Assembly (NCBI GenBank): GCA_900752905.1
Contig: CAADWX010000011.1
Location: 1 to 64,000 of the forward strand
Reading direction: 5' to 3'
Length of the DNA: 64,000 nucleotides
Origin: Bacilli bacterium
Lineage (GTDB): Bacteria > Bacillota_I > Bacilli_A > RF39 > UBA660
Shown: in pieces, positions 38,198 to 47,983 of the stretch
Layout: the number at the start of each line of letters is the position of its first letter
Position numbering within the stretch: the first letter of the stretch is position 1
The notes under the pieces: generated by a model
Databases searched by the model: none
What the model saw: only the letters and a program-made list of their open reading frames with translations
What the model was told of the DNA's origin: nothing
Translations under genes and position numbers: made by a program

Positions 38198-38710
38198 ATG
38201 GAAAAGAAAACAATGGAACCACGCCCAAGAAGACAAAAGTTATATGAAGATCAAGTTATTGACGTTCGTCGTGTAACTAAAGTTACAAAAGGTGGTCGTC
38301 ATTTCCGTTTTGCAGCTACAGTTGTAGTTGGAAACAGAAATGGTATGGTAGGAATTGGTACTGGAAAAGCAAACGAAGTACAAGATGCAATTAAAAAGGC
38401 ATTAGAAGCCGCAACAAAAAATGCTACAAAAGTTTCTATAATTGAAGAAAGAACTATTCCTCATGAAGCAATCGGTGTACAAGGAGCTAGTAAAGTTATG
38501 TTAAAACCAGCTAGTAAAGGTACAGGAATTAAAGCTGGAGGACCAGTTCGTAGTGTTCTTGAACTTGCAGGAGTTAAGGACATTTTATCAAAATCACTTG
38601 GATCAAATACAAAAATTAATATGGCATATGCAACATTAAAAGCACTTAAAGAACAAAAGACAAAAGAAGAAATTGCTGCTTTACGTGGAAAGAAAGTTGA
38701 GGAGATTTAA
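38198..38710 (+). CDS. rpsE: 30S ribosomal protein S5
   Basis: S5 contributes to decoding accuracy and mRNA helicase activity. The 170-residue product has [22 protein letters not shown] and [18 protein letters not shown]. Its stop overlaps the rplO start; rpmD (L30), normally between them, is absent. Confidence 0.98.
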   Translation: MEKKTMEPRPRRQKLYEDQVIDVRRVTKVTKGGRHFRFAATVVVGNRNGMVGIGTGKANEVQDAIKKALEAATKNATKVSIIEERTIPHEAIGVQGASKVMLKPASKGTGIKAGGPVRSVLELAGVKDILSKSLGSNTKINMAYATLKALKEQKTKEEIAALRGKKVEEI

Positions 38711-39153
38711 TGAAGCTACATACAATAAGCCCAGCAATTGGTGCAACTCATTCTAAAAAAAGATTAGGTAGAGGAACATCAAGTGGAACTGGTAAAACTT
38801 CTGGTAAAGGTCACAAGGGTCAAAATGCTCGTAGTGGTGGTGGAGTAAGAATCGGTTTTGAAGGTGGTCAAACTCCATTATTCAGAAGAATAGCAAAAAG
38901 AGGATTCTCAAATGCTATGTTTAAAACAGAATATGCTGTAATTAATTTAAGTGATTTAAATAAATTTGAAGATGGTGCTGTTATTACACCAGAATTATTA
39001 AAAGAAATGGGAATTTTAAAAAATCAATTAGATGGAGTTAAAGTTCTTGGACAAGGAAAATTAGAGAAGAAATTAACAGTTCGTGCTAATAAATTCTCAA
39101 ACGTTGCTAAAAGAGAAATAGAAGCAAAAGGTGGAAAAGCAGAGGTGATCTAA
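38710..39153 (+). CDS. rplO: 50S ribosomal protein L15
   Basis: L15 is a late-assembly protein of the 50S core. The N-terminal glycine-rich extension ([20 protein letters not shown]) and [18 protein letters not shown] are typical. Length is 147. Confidence 0.98.
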   Translation: MKLHTISPAIGATHSKKRLGRGTSSGTGKTSGKGHKGQNARSGGGVRIGFEGGQTPLFRRIAKRGFSNAMFKTEYAVINLSDLNKFEDGAVITPELLKEMGILKNQLDGVKVLGQGKLEKKLTVRANKFSNVAKREIEAKGGKAEVI

Positions 39154-39154
39154 C

Positions 39155-40429
39155 ATGTTTGCAAGATTCAAGCAAATATTTAGCTCACAAAATAAGGATT
39201 TAAGAAAAAGAATATTATTTACTTTCTTTGTATTATTTATATTTAAGTTGGGTACAACAATAATTGTTCCTGGAATTGATAAGAATTCACTTGGAACAGA
39301 TAAACTTGGCTTTTTACAATTAGTAAATATAATGGGTGGAGGAGCGTTAGAACAATTTTCTATATTTGCTCTTGGTGTTGTTCCATACATTAATGCTTCA
39401 ATTATTGTATCTTTACTTCAAATGGATATAATTCCTTATTTTTCAGAGCTTGGTAAACAGGGAGAAGCTGGTAGAGCAAAACTAAATCAAATAACTAGAT
39501 ACATGGGTATTGTACTTGCATTTATACAAGGATTTGTATTATCAAAAACTTTTATAAATAATGGTTCAATTATGGATTGCTTAAGTTATGCTTTAGTATT
39601 AACTGCTGGTACTAGTTTAGTTATATGGATGGGAGATAAAATAACAGAAAAAGGAATAGGAAATGGTATTTCATTGATTATTATGGCTGGTATTGTATCA
39701 TCACTTCCAAATATGTTTGTTTCACTTTGGTCTGAATTAGTAGTTAACACTTCTACTCAGGCACTTGCTTTAGGTATAACAAAGTTCTTATTATTTGTAC
39801 TACTATATTTAGTAATTATGTTAGGAGTTGTTTATATAGAAATAACTGAAAGAAGAATTCCTATTCAATATGCTAATAAATCAACAAGTATGTATGGTAA
39901 GCAACAAAGTTATATACCATTTAAATTAAATTCAACAGGAGTTATGCCTGTAATATTTGCTTCAATGATAATGGCAATACCATCTATAGTTGGAGCACTA
40001 GTAAAAAATGCTTCTGTTAAAATTTTTATAAACAAATGGTTAGTTACAAATTCAGTTACTGGATTTATAATTTATATGGTATGTATTTTTGCATTTTCAT
40101 ATTTTTATACTTTTATTCAATTAAAACCATCAGAATTAGCTGAAAATTTAAATAAAAATGGTGGATTTATTCCAGGTATTCGTCCTGGTAAAGAAACTGA
40201 AAATTATTTAAAATCAGTATTAAAAAGAATAACAACAGTTGGAGCTTTATCTTTAGCTGTTATAGCTGGACTTCCAATTATATTTGGAGCTGTATCAAAC
40301 TTATCTACTAATATAAGTATTGGTGGTACAGGACTTCTTATCGTAGTTGGTGTAGCTCTTGAAACTTATAAACAATTAGATGGTGAGTTGTTAACTCGTA
40401 GTTATATGAAAAAAGGTAGAAGAAAATGA
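39155..40429 (+). CDS. secY: Protein translocase subunit SecY
   Basis: SecY is the channel of the general secretion pathway. The 424-residue product has ten predicted membrane helices with the plug region GGGALEQFSIFALGVVPYI, ADKSTSM-like (here ANKSTSMYGKQQSYIP) and the conserved cytoplasmic GFIPGIRPG loop. The stop overlaps the adk start as ATGA. Confidence 0.98.
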   Translation: MFARFKQIFSSQNKDLRKRILFTFFVLFIFKLGTTIIVPGIDKNSLGTDKLGFLQLVNIMGGGALEQFSIFALGVVPYINASIIVSLLQMDIIPYFSELGKQGEAGRAKLNQITRYMGIVLAFIQGFVLSKTFINNGSIMDCLSYALVLTAGTSLVIWMGDKITEKGIGNGISLIIMAGIVSSLPNMFVSLWSELVVNTSTQALALGITKFLLFVLLYLVIMLGVVYIEITERRIPIQYANKSTSMYGKQQSYIPFKLNSTGVMPVIFASMIMAIPSIVGALVKNASVKIFINKWLVTNSVTGFIIYMVCIFAFSYFYTFIQLKPSELAENLNKNGGFIPGIRPGKETENYLKSVLKRITTVGALSLAVIAGLPIIFGAVSNLSTNISIGGTGLLIVVGVALETYKQLDGELLTRSYMKKGRRK

Positions 40430-41082
40430 AAAATATAATACTACTTGCCCCACCAGCAGCTGGTAAGGGTACACAATCTAGTATGATTATTGAGAAATAT
40501 GGACTTACTCATATTTCAACAGGTGATTTACTTAGAGAAAAAATAAAAGAAAATTCTTCTCTTGCTAATGAAATAAAAGAATATATGAAAAAAGGAAATT
40601 TAGTTCCTAATAAAATTATACTTGAATTAATTAGTGATAGAATGGAAATGAGTGATTGCGCTAATGGTTGTATATTAGATGGTTTCCCAAGAAATTACGA
40701 CCAAGCAGTTTCTTTAGATGAATTATTATTAAAACATAATATGAAAATAAATGCAGTTATTAATTTGGACGTAAAGGAAGATATTTTAAGAAAACGCATA
40801 GTTGGTAGACTTCTTTGTCCAAATTGTAATGCAATATATAATGATCAAATTGAAAATATGAATTCTAAAGAAAAAGGTGTATGTGATGTTTGTCATTCTG
40901 TTTTAATTAAAAGAGATGATGATAATATTGATACATTTAATAATAGATATAATACGTATATAAAAGAAACTAGACCATTAATTGATTATTATGAAAGAAA
41001 AAATATTCTTTATACAGTTAATAGCGAAAATAGTGCGAATAATGTATTTAAATCTATAGAAAATATTATTGATAATATTTAA
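40426..41082 (+). CDS. adk: Adenylate kinase with altered P-loop
   Basis: Adk interconverts AMP, ADP and ATP. The 218-residue product has the long LID domain with a four-Cys zinc site (CPNC and CDVC), STGDLLRE, LDGFPRNYDQA and the GRLLCP region. The P-loop reads APPAAGKGTQ in place of the near-invariant GPPGAGKGTQ, so two glycines are alanine; the Lys and following GT are kept. It retains the secY-adk order, but map is missing downstream. Confidence 0.93.
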   Translation: MKNIILLAPPAAGKGTQSSMIIEKYGLTHISTGDLLREKIKENSSLANEIKEYMKKGNLVPNKIILELISDRMEMSDCANGCILDGFPRNYDQAVSLDELLLKHNMKINAVINLDVKEDILRKRIVGRLLCPNCNAIYNDQIENMNSKEKGVCDVCHSVLIKRDDDNIDTFNNRYNTYIKETRPLIDYYERKNILYTVNSENSANNVFKSIENIIDNI

Positions 41083-41145
41083 TACGCAATTAAAATACTG
41101 GACCTGTCTTAACTTTGAGCCAGGTAGAAAATAAAATGAGGTGAA
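41083..41145 (+). promoter_or_regulatory. Short leader before infA with potential hairpin
   Basis: ACCTG (41102-41106) can pair with CAGGT (41120-41124) in the 66-bp gap between adk and infA, where map is usually found. A GAGGTG ribosome site follows. It might be a remnant or a control hairpin; the evidence is thin. Confidence 0.3.
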
Positions 41146-41148
41146 AAG

Positions 41149-41412
41149 ATGCCAAAAAAACAAAATTTCAAAAAAAAGAATACTGAAGAAAAAGAAAAAG
41201 TACAAAAAGCATCAATCGAAGTTGAAGGAAAAGTATTAGAAGTTTTACCAGGAGGTCAATTTCGTGTAGAACTTGAAAACAAATATACTGTAATAGCTCA
41301 CGTTTCTGGTAAAATCCGAATGAACTATATTCGCATTTTACCAGGCGATACAGTAGTTCTTGAATTATCAGAATATGATTTAACACGTGGGCGTATAACC
41401 TATAGAAAATAG
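41149..41412 (+). CDS. infA: Translation initiation factor IF-1 with N-terminal extension
   Basis: IF-1 occupies the 30S A site during initiation. The S1-like OB fold starts at about residue 22 ([22 protein letters not shown]) and ends GRITYRK. The first ~20 residues are an added Lys/Glu-rich extension ([16 protein letters not shown]), making 87 residues instead of 72. Confidence 0.95.
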   Translation: MPKKQNFKKKNTEEKEKVQKASIEVEGKVLEVLPGGQFRVELENKYTVIAHVSGKIRMNYIRILPGDTVVLELSEYDLTRGRITYRK

Positions 41413-41423
41413 GAGGGATATAA

Positions 41424-41537
41424 ATGAAAGTAAGATCATCAGTAAAAAAAATCTGTGATAAATGTAAAATCATTAAGAGAAATGGGAAAATAATGGTTAC
41501 TTGTGAAAACCCTAAACACAAACAAAGACAAGGTTAA
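41424..41537 (+). CDS. rpmJ: 50S ribosomal protein L36
   Basis: The 37-residue product [14 protein letters not shown]... with a second Cys and a His in [10 protein letters not shown] is the zinc-binding L36. AGGAGG lies just upstream. It follows infA as usual. Confidence 0.95.
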   Translation: MKVRSSVKKICDKCKIIKRNGKIMVTCENPKHKQRQG

Positions 41538-41551
41538 GAGGAGGTGCAGAT

Positions 41552-41917
41552 ATGGCACGTATTAAAGGTGTAGATATACCAAATAATAAAAGAGTTGAAA
41601 TAGCTTTGACTTATATTTATGGAATTGGAAGAAGTTTATCAAATCAAATTTTAAAAGATGCAAATGTAGATAAAAATAAAAGAGTTTCTACTTTATCTGA
41701 AGATGAACTAACAAAAATTCGTGAACAAGTAGACAAATGTACAATCGAAGGTGATTTAAGACGTGAAGTTAGTATGAATATTAAAACTAAAATGGAAATT
41801 AATTCATACCAAGGAACTCGTCATAAAAAAGGTTTACCAGTTCGTGGACAAAGAACTAACAGAAATGCTAGAACACGTAAAGGTAAAGGTAAAACTGTAG
41901 CTAATAAGAAAAAATAA
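41552..41917 (+). CDS. rpsM: 30S ribosomal protein S13
   Basis: S13 bridges to the 50S subunit and contacts P-site tRNA. The 121-residue product starts [19 protein letters not shown] and ends in the basic [17 protein letters not shown] tail. Confidence 0.98.
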   Translation: MARIKGVDIPNNKRVEIALTYIYGIGRSLSNQILKDANVDKNKRVSTLSEDELTKIREQVDKCTIEGDLRREVSMNIKTKMEINSYQGTRHKKGLPVRGQRTNRNARTRKGKGKTVANKKK

Positions 41918-41941
41918 TAATCTAAAAAGGAGGTTATAACT

Positions 41942-42325
41942 ATGGCTTATAAATCAAGAAAACGTAAAGTTAAGAAAAATGTACCAGAAGGTAAAGCTTA
42001 TATACATTCAACATTTAATAACACAATTGTAACAATTTGTGATAAAGACGGAAATGCAATAAGTTGGGCTTCTGCTGGAACATTAGGATTTAAAGGAAGT
42101 AAAAAATCAACTCCATTTGCTGCTGGTTCAGCTGCAGAAGCTGCTGGTAAAGCTGCTTATGATATGGGAATGAGAAAAGTTGAAGTTTTTGCAAAAGGAT
42201 TAGGTTCAGGGCGTGAAACAGCAATTCGTTCATTACAAACAGCAGGGCTTGAAGTTTCTTCAATTACTGATGTAACACCTGTACCACATAATGGATGTCG
42301 TCCACCAAAACGTCCACGTGGATAA
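41942..42325 (+). CDS. rpsK: 30S ribosomal protein S11
   Basis: S11 is in the 30S platform near the E site. The 127-residue product has [29 protein letters not shown] and ends [16 protein letters not shown]. Confidence 0.98.
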   Translation: MAYKSRKRKVKKNVPEGKAYIHSTFNNTIVTICDKDGNAISWASAGTLGFKGSKKSTPFAAGSAAEAAGKAAYDMGMRKVEVFAKGLGSGRETAIRSLQTAGLEVSSITDVTPVPHNGCRPPKRPRG

Positions 42326-42344
42326 TAGATAAGGAGTGAATAGA

Positions 42345-43295
42345 ATGTTAAATTTTGAAAAACCAACCTATAAAATAACAGATTATATTGAAAATAATAA
42401 TTATGGAAAATTTGAACTTGAACCACTTGAAAGAGGCTTTGGTACAACTTTAGGTAATGCTCTTAGAAGAGTTATGTTATCTAGTATGCCAGGAAGTGCA
42501 ATAGTTGCTGTAAAAATTGATGGTGTTATGCATGAATTTCAAACAATGGATGGTGTAGTTGAAGATGTTACTACAATTATTTTAAATTTAAAAAATATTG
42601 CTATTAAAAATAATAGTAATGAGGTTCAAACATTACACTTATCTGTATCTGAGGAACGAGAAGTAACTGCTGCTGATTTTGAAGAAAATTCAAATATTGA
42701 AATAATAAATAAAGATCAAGTTATTGCAACTTTATCTAAAGGTGGAAAACTTGATATGGATGTTATTGTAGCAAATGGTAGAGGATATTTTTTAGCAGAA
42801 CAAAATAAAAAATATATTGAAAATTCTGCTATAGGTTATATACCAATGGATTCTTCTTTCTCTCCTATAGAGTTAATTGATTATAGTGTTGAAGAGACTC
42901 GTGTTGGTCAAGATGCTAATTATGATAAATTAATTCTTGAAGTACATACTAATGGAGTAATTCGTCCAGAAGAAGCTGTTGCTTTAGGTGCAAAAATTTT
43001 AATTGAACATTTAAATGTTGTAACACAACTTTCAGAAATTGCTGATATGACTGGTATTATGTCTGCTAAGCAAGAAGATAGTAAATTAAAGAAATTAGAG
43101 ACATCAATTGATGATTTAGATTTCTCTGTAAGAGCTTATAATTGTTTAAAAAGAGCAGGTATTAATACTTTAGGTGATTTAACTGAAAAATCAGAATTAG
43201 AAATGATGAAAATTCGTAATTTAGGTAAAAAATCTTTAAAAGAAGTTATTGAAAAAATTAAAGAGATGGGACTTAGATTTAGAGAAGACGATTAA
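42345..43295 (+). CDS. rpoA: DNA-directed RNA polymerase subunit alpha
   Basis: Alpha dimerises to nucleate RNA polymerase assembly and contacts UP elements and activators. The N-terminal domain has LERGFGTTLGNALRRVMLSSMPGSA. The C-terminal domain (from about residue 248) shows LDFSVRAYNCLKRAGINTLGDL and RNLGKKSLKEV. The ATG at 42345 follows AAGGAG; an upstream GTG lies within that site. Length is 316. Confidence 0.98.
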   Translation: MLNFEKPTYKITDYIENNNYGKFELEPLERGFGTTLGNALRRVMLSSMPGSAIVAVKIDGVMHEFQTMDGVVEDVTTIILNLKNIAIKNNSNEVQTLHLSVSEEREVTAADFEENSNIEIINKDQVIATLSKGGKLDMDVIVANGRGYFLAEQNKKYIENSAIGYIPMDSSFSPIELIDYSVEETRVGQDANYDKLILEVHTNGVIRPEEAVALGAKILIEHLNVVTQLSEIADMTGIMSAKQEDSKLKKLETSIDDLDFSVRAYNCLKRAGINTLGDLTEKSELEMMKIRNLGKKSLKEVIEKIKEMGLRFREDD

Positions 43296-43309
43296 TAAGG
43301 AGGTAATTT

Positions 43310-43666
43310 ATGGCTTATAGAAAATTAGGCGTTACTAACAAACATAGAAGAAGTATGTTAGCTAATTTAACTAGAGATCTTATTAATAACGAAAGAATCG
43401 AAACAACTGAAACAAGAGCAAAAGAAGCTCGTAAATTTGTTGATAAAATGATTACTTACGGTAAAAAAGGTGATTTAGTTTCAAGAAGAAAAGCATTAGC
43501 TTTCTTACAAAATGATACAGATACAGTTAACAAGGTATTTAATGACTTAGCTGTAAGATATGCTAACAGAAATGGTGGATATACAAGAATTTTAAAATTA
43601 TCTGAACGTAGAGGAGACGATGCGTTAATGGTTATTTTAGAATTAGTTGAAGGAGATACTAAATAG
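43310..43666 (+). CDS. rplQ: 50S ribosomal protein L17
   Basis: L17 lies near the tunnel exit. The 118-residue product has [28 protein letters not shown] and [19 protein letters not shown]. It is the last gene of the superoperon; its stop codon lies inside the terminator hairpin. Confidence 0.98.
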   Translation: MAYRKLGVTNKHRRSMLANLTRDLINNERIETTETRAKEARKFVDKMITYGKKGDLVSRRKALAFLQNDTDTVNKVFNDLAVRYANRNGGYTRILKLSERRGDDALMVILELVEGDTK

Positions 43667-43676
43667 TATCTTTTTT
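43654..43676 (+). terminator. Terminator of the S10-spc-alpha superoperon
   Basis: GATACT (43655-43660), AAAT loop, AGTATC (43665-43670), then a T-run. The rplQ stop codon lies in the loop and stem. Confidence 0.85.
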
Positions 43677-43721
43677 CTTTACTTTTAAGGCATTCTTTTA
43701 TATAATTGAAGTGGTGATACT

Positions 43722-44474
43722 ATGAAGGCATTAATAACTGGGGCAAGTTCTGGAATAGGAGCTTCCATTGCAAGAATATTAAGTAATAAAGGATATGATT
43801 TAATTCTTGTAGCAAGAAGAAAAACAAGACTAAATAAGCTTAAATCTGAATTATCTGGTAATGTTACTGTTATACCTCTTGATATTTCTAGTACATTTAA
43901 TTGTATGGATTTATATAATCAAGTAAAAGATGAAGACGTTGAAATATTAATAAATTGTGCTGGATTTGGTGTATTTGGTGATTTTACTGAAACTTCTTTA
44001 GATAAAGAACTTGATATGATTGATACAAATATCAAAGGAGTACACATATTAACAAAATTATTTTTACAAAAGTTTACAAAATTAAATAGGGGATATATAT
44101 TAAATGTAGCGTCTTCTGCTGCATTTCAACCAGGTCCTTTAATGGCAAGCTATTATGCTTCAAAAGCATATGTTTTGAGACTTGATGAAGCGTTAAATGA
44201 AGAATTAAGACAAGTGAAGAGTAGTGTTAAGGTTTGTACTTTATGTCCAGGTCCTGTTGATACTGAATTTAATAAAGTTGCTAAAGTTCAATTTAGTGTA
44301 AAACCTTTAACTAGTGATTTTGTAGCTAAGTATGCAATAGATAAAATGTTTAAAGGAAAAACTTTGATAATTCCTGGTTTTACAATGAAATTAAATTATT
44401 ATTTTAATAGATTTTTACCAAAAAAATTAGTTTTAAAGATTGCATATAATATTCAATCAAAAAAGGAAGTATAA
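43722..44474 (+). CDS. Short-chain dehydrogenase/reductase
   Basis: This is an NAD(P)-dependent oxidoreductase with the classical SDR motifs: TGASSGIG for cofactor binding at residues 6-13, NCAG, catalytic Ser in NVASSAAF, and YxxxK in YYASK. The C-terminal end has a hydrophobic, basic stretch typical of SDRs near membranes. Substrate is not readable. Length is 250. It appears to be co-transcribed with the downstream pilin-like gene (2-bp gap). Confidence 0.9.
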   Translation: MKALITGASSGIGASIARILSNKGYDLILVARRKTRLNKLKSELSGNVTVIPLDISSTFNCMDLYNQVKDEDVEILINCAGFGVFGDFTETSLDKELDMIDTNIKGVHILTKLFLQKFTKLNRGYILNVASSAAFQPGPLMASYYASKAYVLRLDEALNEELRQVKSSVKVCTLCPGPVDTEFNKVAKVQFSVKPLTSDFVAKYAIDKMFKGKTLIIPGFTMKLNYYFNRFLPKKLVLKIAYNIQSKKEV

Positions 44475-44476
44475 TT

Positions 44477-44815
44477 ATGAAAAGAAAAGGATTTACACTT
44501 ATAGAATTACTTTCTATAATAGTAATTATCGGAATTATTTCAGTTATAACTACAATAAATGTATTTAAGTATATTAGTTCTACAAAGAATGAAATTAATA
44601 ACGCTGATGAAAAATCAATTATATCTGCGGCTAAAAATTGGAGTGCTGACAATCCAGAATCACTACCTGGAGAAAATTCCAATATTAAATATACTTTAGA
44701 TGTTTCTATTCTTATTCGTGATGGATATTTAAACCATGATGCAGATAAATATAAAGATTATCGTGTAATAATAAGTTTTAAGGATAATAAGTATGTTTAT
44801 TTAATAGAATCTTAA
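44477..44815 (+). CDS. Type IV pilin-like protein (prepilin N-terminal methylation motif)
   Basis: The 112-residue product starts KRKGFTLIELL, the class 3 prepilin signal with cleavage after Gly and a Glu at +5. A long hydrophobic helix and a short periplasmic-type domain ending DNKYVYLIES follow. It resembles ComGC/PulG pseudopilins. No other pilus or competence gene is nearby, so the assembly machine must be elsewhere. Confidence 0.85.
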   Translation: MKRKGFTLIELLSIIVIIGIISVITTINVFKYISSTKNEINNADEKSIISAAKNWSADNPESLPGENSNIKYTLDVSILIRDGYLNHDADKYKDYRVIISFKDNKYVYLIES

Positions 44816-44834
44816 GCACAATGTGCTTTTTTTA
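44813..44834 (+). terminator. Terminator of the SDR-pilin unit
   Basis: AAGCACA and TGTGCTT form a stem right after the pilin-like stop codon, with seven Ts following. Confidence 0.85.
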
Positions 44835-44882
44835 ATTGTAAATAAATAATAATTATATTATAATATACGTTATGGTGGTTTT

Positions 44883-45671
44883 ATGGAAAATTATTTAAAA
44901 ATAGAAAATCTTAATATTTTAAATATTATAAAAGATTTTAATTTAGTTATAAAGGATAAAGGAATATATTCTATTGTAGGAAAAAGCTCATCTGGTAAAA
45001 CATTACTTACAAAAACATTTGCTGGATTTATTGAATATAGTGGAAATATTAATGTTTTAGGCTTTTCATTAAAGGAAAATATAAAAAAAGTAAGAGATAA
45101 AGTAGGATATTTATTTGAAGATTTTAATGATATGTTTATATGTGAAACAGTAAGAAAAGAATATGAATCGGAATTAAAAAAAATGAACCTAAAAGAAAAT
45201 GAAATTTCTTTAAAAATTGATGAAATATCTTCAGAATTAAATATAAAAAATCTTTTAGATAGAAGTATAGTTGAATTAAGTGGTGGTGAGATAAAACTTG
45301 TTTCTATAGGTCTTATTTTACTTAAAAATCCATCTATGTTGATATTAGATGAACCATTCGATATGTTAGATGATAAAGAAAAAAATAATGTAACAAAGAT
45401 ATTAAAAAGATTAAGTAAAACAATTCCAGTTATAATATTTAGTAATAATTTATCTGATATATTATTTAGTAAAAAAATATTTGTTTTAAATGAAGGAAAA
45501 TTAGTTTTATCAGGTAAAAAAGATGAAGTTTTAAAATGTGAAAAGGAATTAAAAAAATCAGGATTATGTTTGCCTATAATGGCTGACTTATCAAATAAAT
45601 TATCTTATTATGGTTTACTTGATAATATTATTTTAGATATTGATAAGATGGTGAATAAATTATGGAAATAA
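44883..45671 (+). CDS. ecfA1: ECF transporter ATPase EcfA1
   Basis: This is an ABC-type ATPase of the energy-coupling factor module shared by vitamin and metal S-components. It has Walker A GKSSSGKTLL, the signature ELSGGE, and Walker B LILDEPFD. The 262-residue sequence is more diverged than EcfA2. GGTGGTTTT precedes the ATG. It overlaps ecfA2 by 10 bp. Confidence 0.92.
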   Translation: MENYLKIENLNILNIIKDFNLVIKDKGIYSIVGKSSSGKTLLTKTFAGFIEYSGNINVLGFSLKENIKKVRDKVGYLFEDFNDMFICETVRKEYESELKKMNLKENEISLKIDEISSELNIKNLLDRSIVELSGGEIKLVSIGLILLKNPSMLILDEPFDMLDDKEKNNVTKILKRLSKTIPVIIFSNNLSDILFSKKIFVLNEGKLVLSGKKDEVLKCEKELKKSGLCLPIMADLSNKLSYYGLLDNIILDIDKMVNKLWK

Positions 45672-46510
45672 AGTTTACAAATGTTAAATTCATGTATGAT
45701 AACTTTGGTGTAAAAAAAGAATTATTTAATGATTTAACTTTCACATTACTAAGTAATAAAATAAACACTTTTATAGGTCCAAATGGAAGTGGTAAAACAA
45801 CTATATTGAAACTTATTAAATCTCTTGAATTACCAGATAGTGGATATATAAAAATAGGAAAATATATTGTTGGAAAAGACAGTACTATTGATACTATTAC
45901 AGATTACAAATTTAGAATAGGTATGGTCTTTCAAAATTCATCTGATCAATTTATATGTGATAATGTAAGAGAAGAATTAGAACTTGGTATAAAACTTTAT
46001 CACTATGATTTAAATCAAATTGACAAACGTATTACAGGTGCTTTACAAATGGTAGGATTATCTAAATCATATTTAGATAAAAATATTTCATCGTTAAGTA
46101 AAGGAGAAAAAAAATTAATAGCAATTGCTTCAATACTTGTGTTTAATCCTAAAGTAATTTTGCTTGATGAACCGACAAATAGTTTAGATTATGAATATAA
46201 AAATAAGTTAATTAAATTACTTAGAATGTTAAAAACAAAATATAATAAAACAATAGTAATTTCTTCACATGATATGGATTTTGTTTTAAAGGTATCAGAT
46301 AATGTTTATGCTTTAAATAATGGTAAAATAGTTCTATCAGGAGATAAATATGATGTTTTGAGTAATTCTGAAGTTTTGAAAAAAATAGGTTTAAAAAGTC
46401 CTATAATCATTGAATTTTCAAATAGAGTATATACTCTTAAGAATATAAAGATGGGATATAGAGATGAAGTTAATGATCTTTTAAAGGATATATATAGATA
46501 TGTTAAATAA
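45662..46510 (+). CDS. ecfA2: ECF transporter ATPase EcfA2
   Basis: The second ATPase of the ECF module carries Walker A GPNGSGKTTI, Q-loop VFQNSSDQF, signature SSLSKGEKK (a less usual KGE for GGQ) and Walker B LLDEPTN with H-loop SSHDMDF. The 282-residue product has the C-terminal extension that binds EcfT. It overlaps ecfT by 11 bp. Confidence 0.94.
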   Translation: MEIKFTNVKFMYDNFGVKKELFNDLTFTLLSNKINTFIGPNGSGKTTILKLIKSLELPDSGYIKIGKYIVGKDSTIDTITDYKFRIGMVFQNSSDQFICDNVREELELGIKLYHYDLNQIDKRITGALQMVGLSKSYLDKNISSLSKGEKKLIAIASILVFNPKVILLDEPTNSLDYEYKNKLIKLLRMLKTKYNKTIVISSHDMDFVLKVSDNVYALNNGKIVLSGDKYDVLSNSEVLKKIGLKSPIIIEFSNRVYTLKNIKMGYRDEVNDLLKDIYRYVK

Positions 46511-47237
46511 TATTAAAATTGGTAGATATTATAATGATAATTCTTTTGTACATTCACTTTGTTGTTTTACAAAAATAATATTGTTAATACTTTATTGTAT
46601 TATTATATCTTTTTCTAATTCGCTTTTTATTATTTTGATAATAAGTATATTGACTTTATATTATTTAAAATTAACTAATGTCCCATATAAATATTATTTT
46701 AAGAGTGTATGGGATATAAAATATTTATTAATATTTATATTTATATTAAATATTATATTTAAAACAGATATAGTTTTTATTATAATAAGTATATTAAAAA
46801 TAATTTTACTTTTATTATTTTCTTTATCATTTATATATACAAGTTCCATAAATGATATGTTACAAGGATTTTATTGTATATTAAGGCCGTTTAAATTTTT
46901 AGATAAATATAAAACGAGAATAGTATTTATTCTTACTGTTGCTATAAAATTTATACCATGTGTAATTATAGAATATAATAAAAAAATAATGTCTCTTAAA
47001 TCAAGAAATATATATATAAATAAACTTAAAATTAAGGACAAGATTTATATTTATAAAGTTTTAATTATAAGTTTATTTAAATCTGTTTTAAAGCAGGCAG
47101 ATAATATGTCAGACAATCTAATAGTTAGAAATTATAGATATGATTATGAAAATAAATTAACTATGAATTTAAGAGATTATTTTATGATAGATATATTTTT
47201 AATAGTATTATTAGGGGTGGTAATATGCGCTATTTAA
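46500..47237 (+). CDS. ecfT: ECF transporter transmembrane subunit EcfT
   Basis: EcfT is the scaffold that links the ATPases to changing S-components. The 245-residue product has five or six hydrophobic helices. A cytoplasmic part contains the coupling-helix pattern (SLKSRNIYINK and DNLIVRNYRYD). The order ecfA1-ecfA2-ecfT-truA between rplQ and rplM is the B. subtilis order. No S-component is present here. Confidence 0.9.
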   Translation: MLNNIKIGRYYNDNSFVHSLCCFTKIILLILYCIIISFSNSLFIILIISILTLYYLKLTNVPYKYYFKSVWDIKYLLIFIFILNIIFKTDIVFIIISILKIILLLLFSLSFIYTSSINDMLQGFYCILRPFKFLDKYKTRIVFILTVAIKFIPCVIIEYNKKIMSLKSRNIYINKLKIKDKIYIYKVLIISLFKSVLKQADNMSDNLIVRNYRYDYENKLTMNLRDYFMIDIFLIVLLGVVICAI

Positions 47238-47956
47238 TGACATTTAGTTATGATGGAACTAATTATTATGGTTATCAAAAACAATCGAATAAAGTAACTA
47301 TTCAAGGTGAAATAGAAGGTGTACTTTATAAAGTATGTGGTAATAGGAATGTTTCTATTCATTCTAGTGGAAGAACAGATGCTCATGTACATGCAATAAA
47401 TCAAAAAGCACATTTTGATTTAGATAATGATATAGATGTAGAAAAATTTAAACATTCAATTAATTCTTTATTAAGTGATAGTATTTATGTTAAAAATATT
47501 GAAAAGGTAGATAATGATTTTCATTCTAGATATAATATAAAAGAAAAGAGTTATATATATAAAATAAATATGGGTGAATATAATCCATTTGAAAGAAATT
47601 ATGTTTATCAATATAATAAATATTTAGATATTAATTCAATAAAAAAAGCCACAGAATATTTAATTGGTACACATGATTTTAAATCATTTACTAAGGCATC
47701 TTCTTTAAAAGATAGTTATGTAAGAACCATTTATTCTATAGATATAGAAAATAAAAATGATATATTGTTTATAACATTTACTGGTAATGGATTTTTAAGA
47801 TATATGATAAGAAATATTGTTGGATCACTTATAGATGTTGGAAGTGGTAAAATAAATCCTTCAGATATTAAAGTTATTCTTGATAAACAAAATAGAGAAT
47901 GTGCATCAATTACAGCTTCACCAAATGGTTTATATTTATTAGATGTAAAATATTAA
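47225..47956 (+). CDS. truA: tRNA pseudouridine(38-40) synthase TruA
   Basis: TruA makes pseudouridine in the anticodon arm at positions 38-40. The catalytic Asp is in SSGRTDAHVHA near residue 55. The RYNIKEKSYIYKI and GNGFLRYMIRNIVG motifs confirm it. Length is 243. It overlaps ecfT by 13 bp. Confidence 0.96.
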   Translation: MRYLMTFSYDGTNYYGYQKQSNKVTIQGEIEGVLYKVCGNRNVSIHSSGRTDAHVHAINQKAHFDLDNDIDVEKFKHSINSLLSDSIYVKNIEKVDNDFHSRYNIKEKSYIYKINMGEYNPFERNYVYQYNKYLDINSIKKATEYLIGTHDFKSFTKASSLKDSYVRTIYSIDIENKNDILFITFTGNGFLRYMIRNIVGSLIDVGSGKINPSDIKVILDKQNRECASITASPNGLYLLDVKY

Positions 47957-47983
47957 AAAAAGCCTTTAAAATGTTTATTTTTA

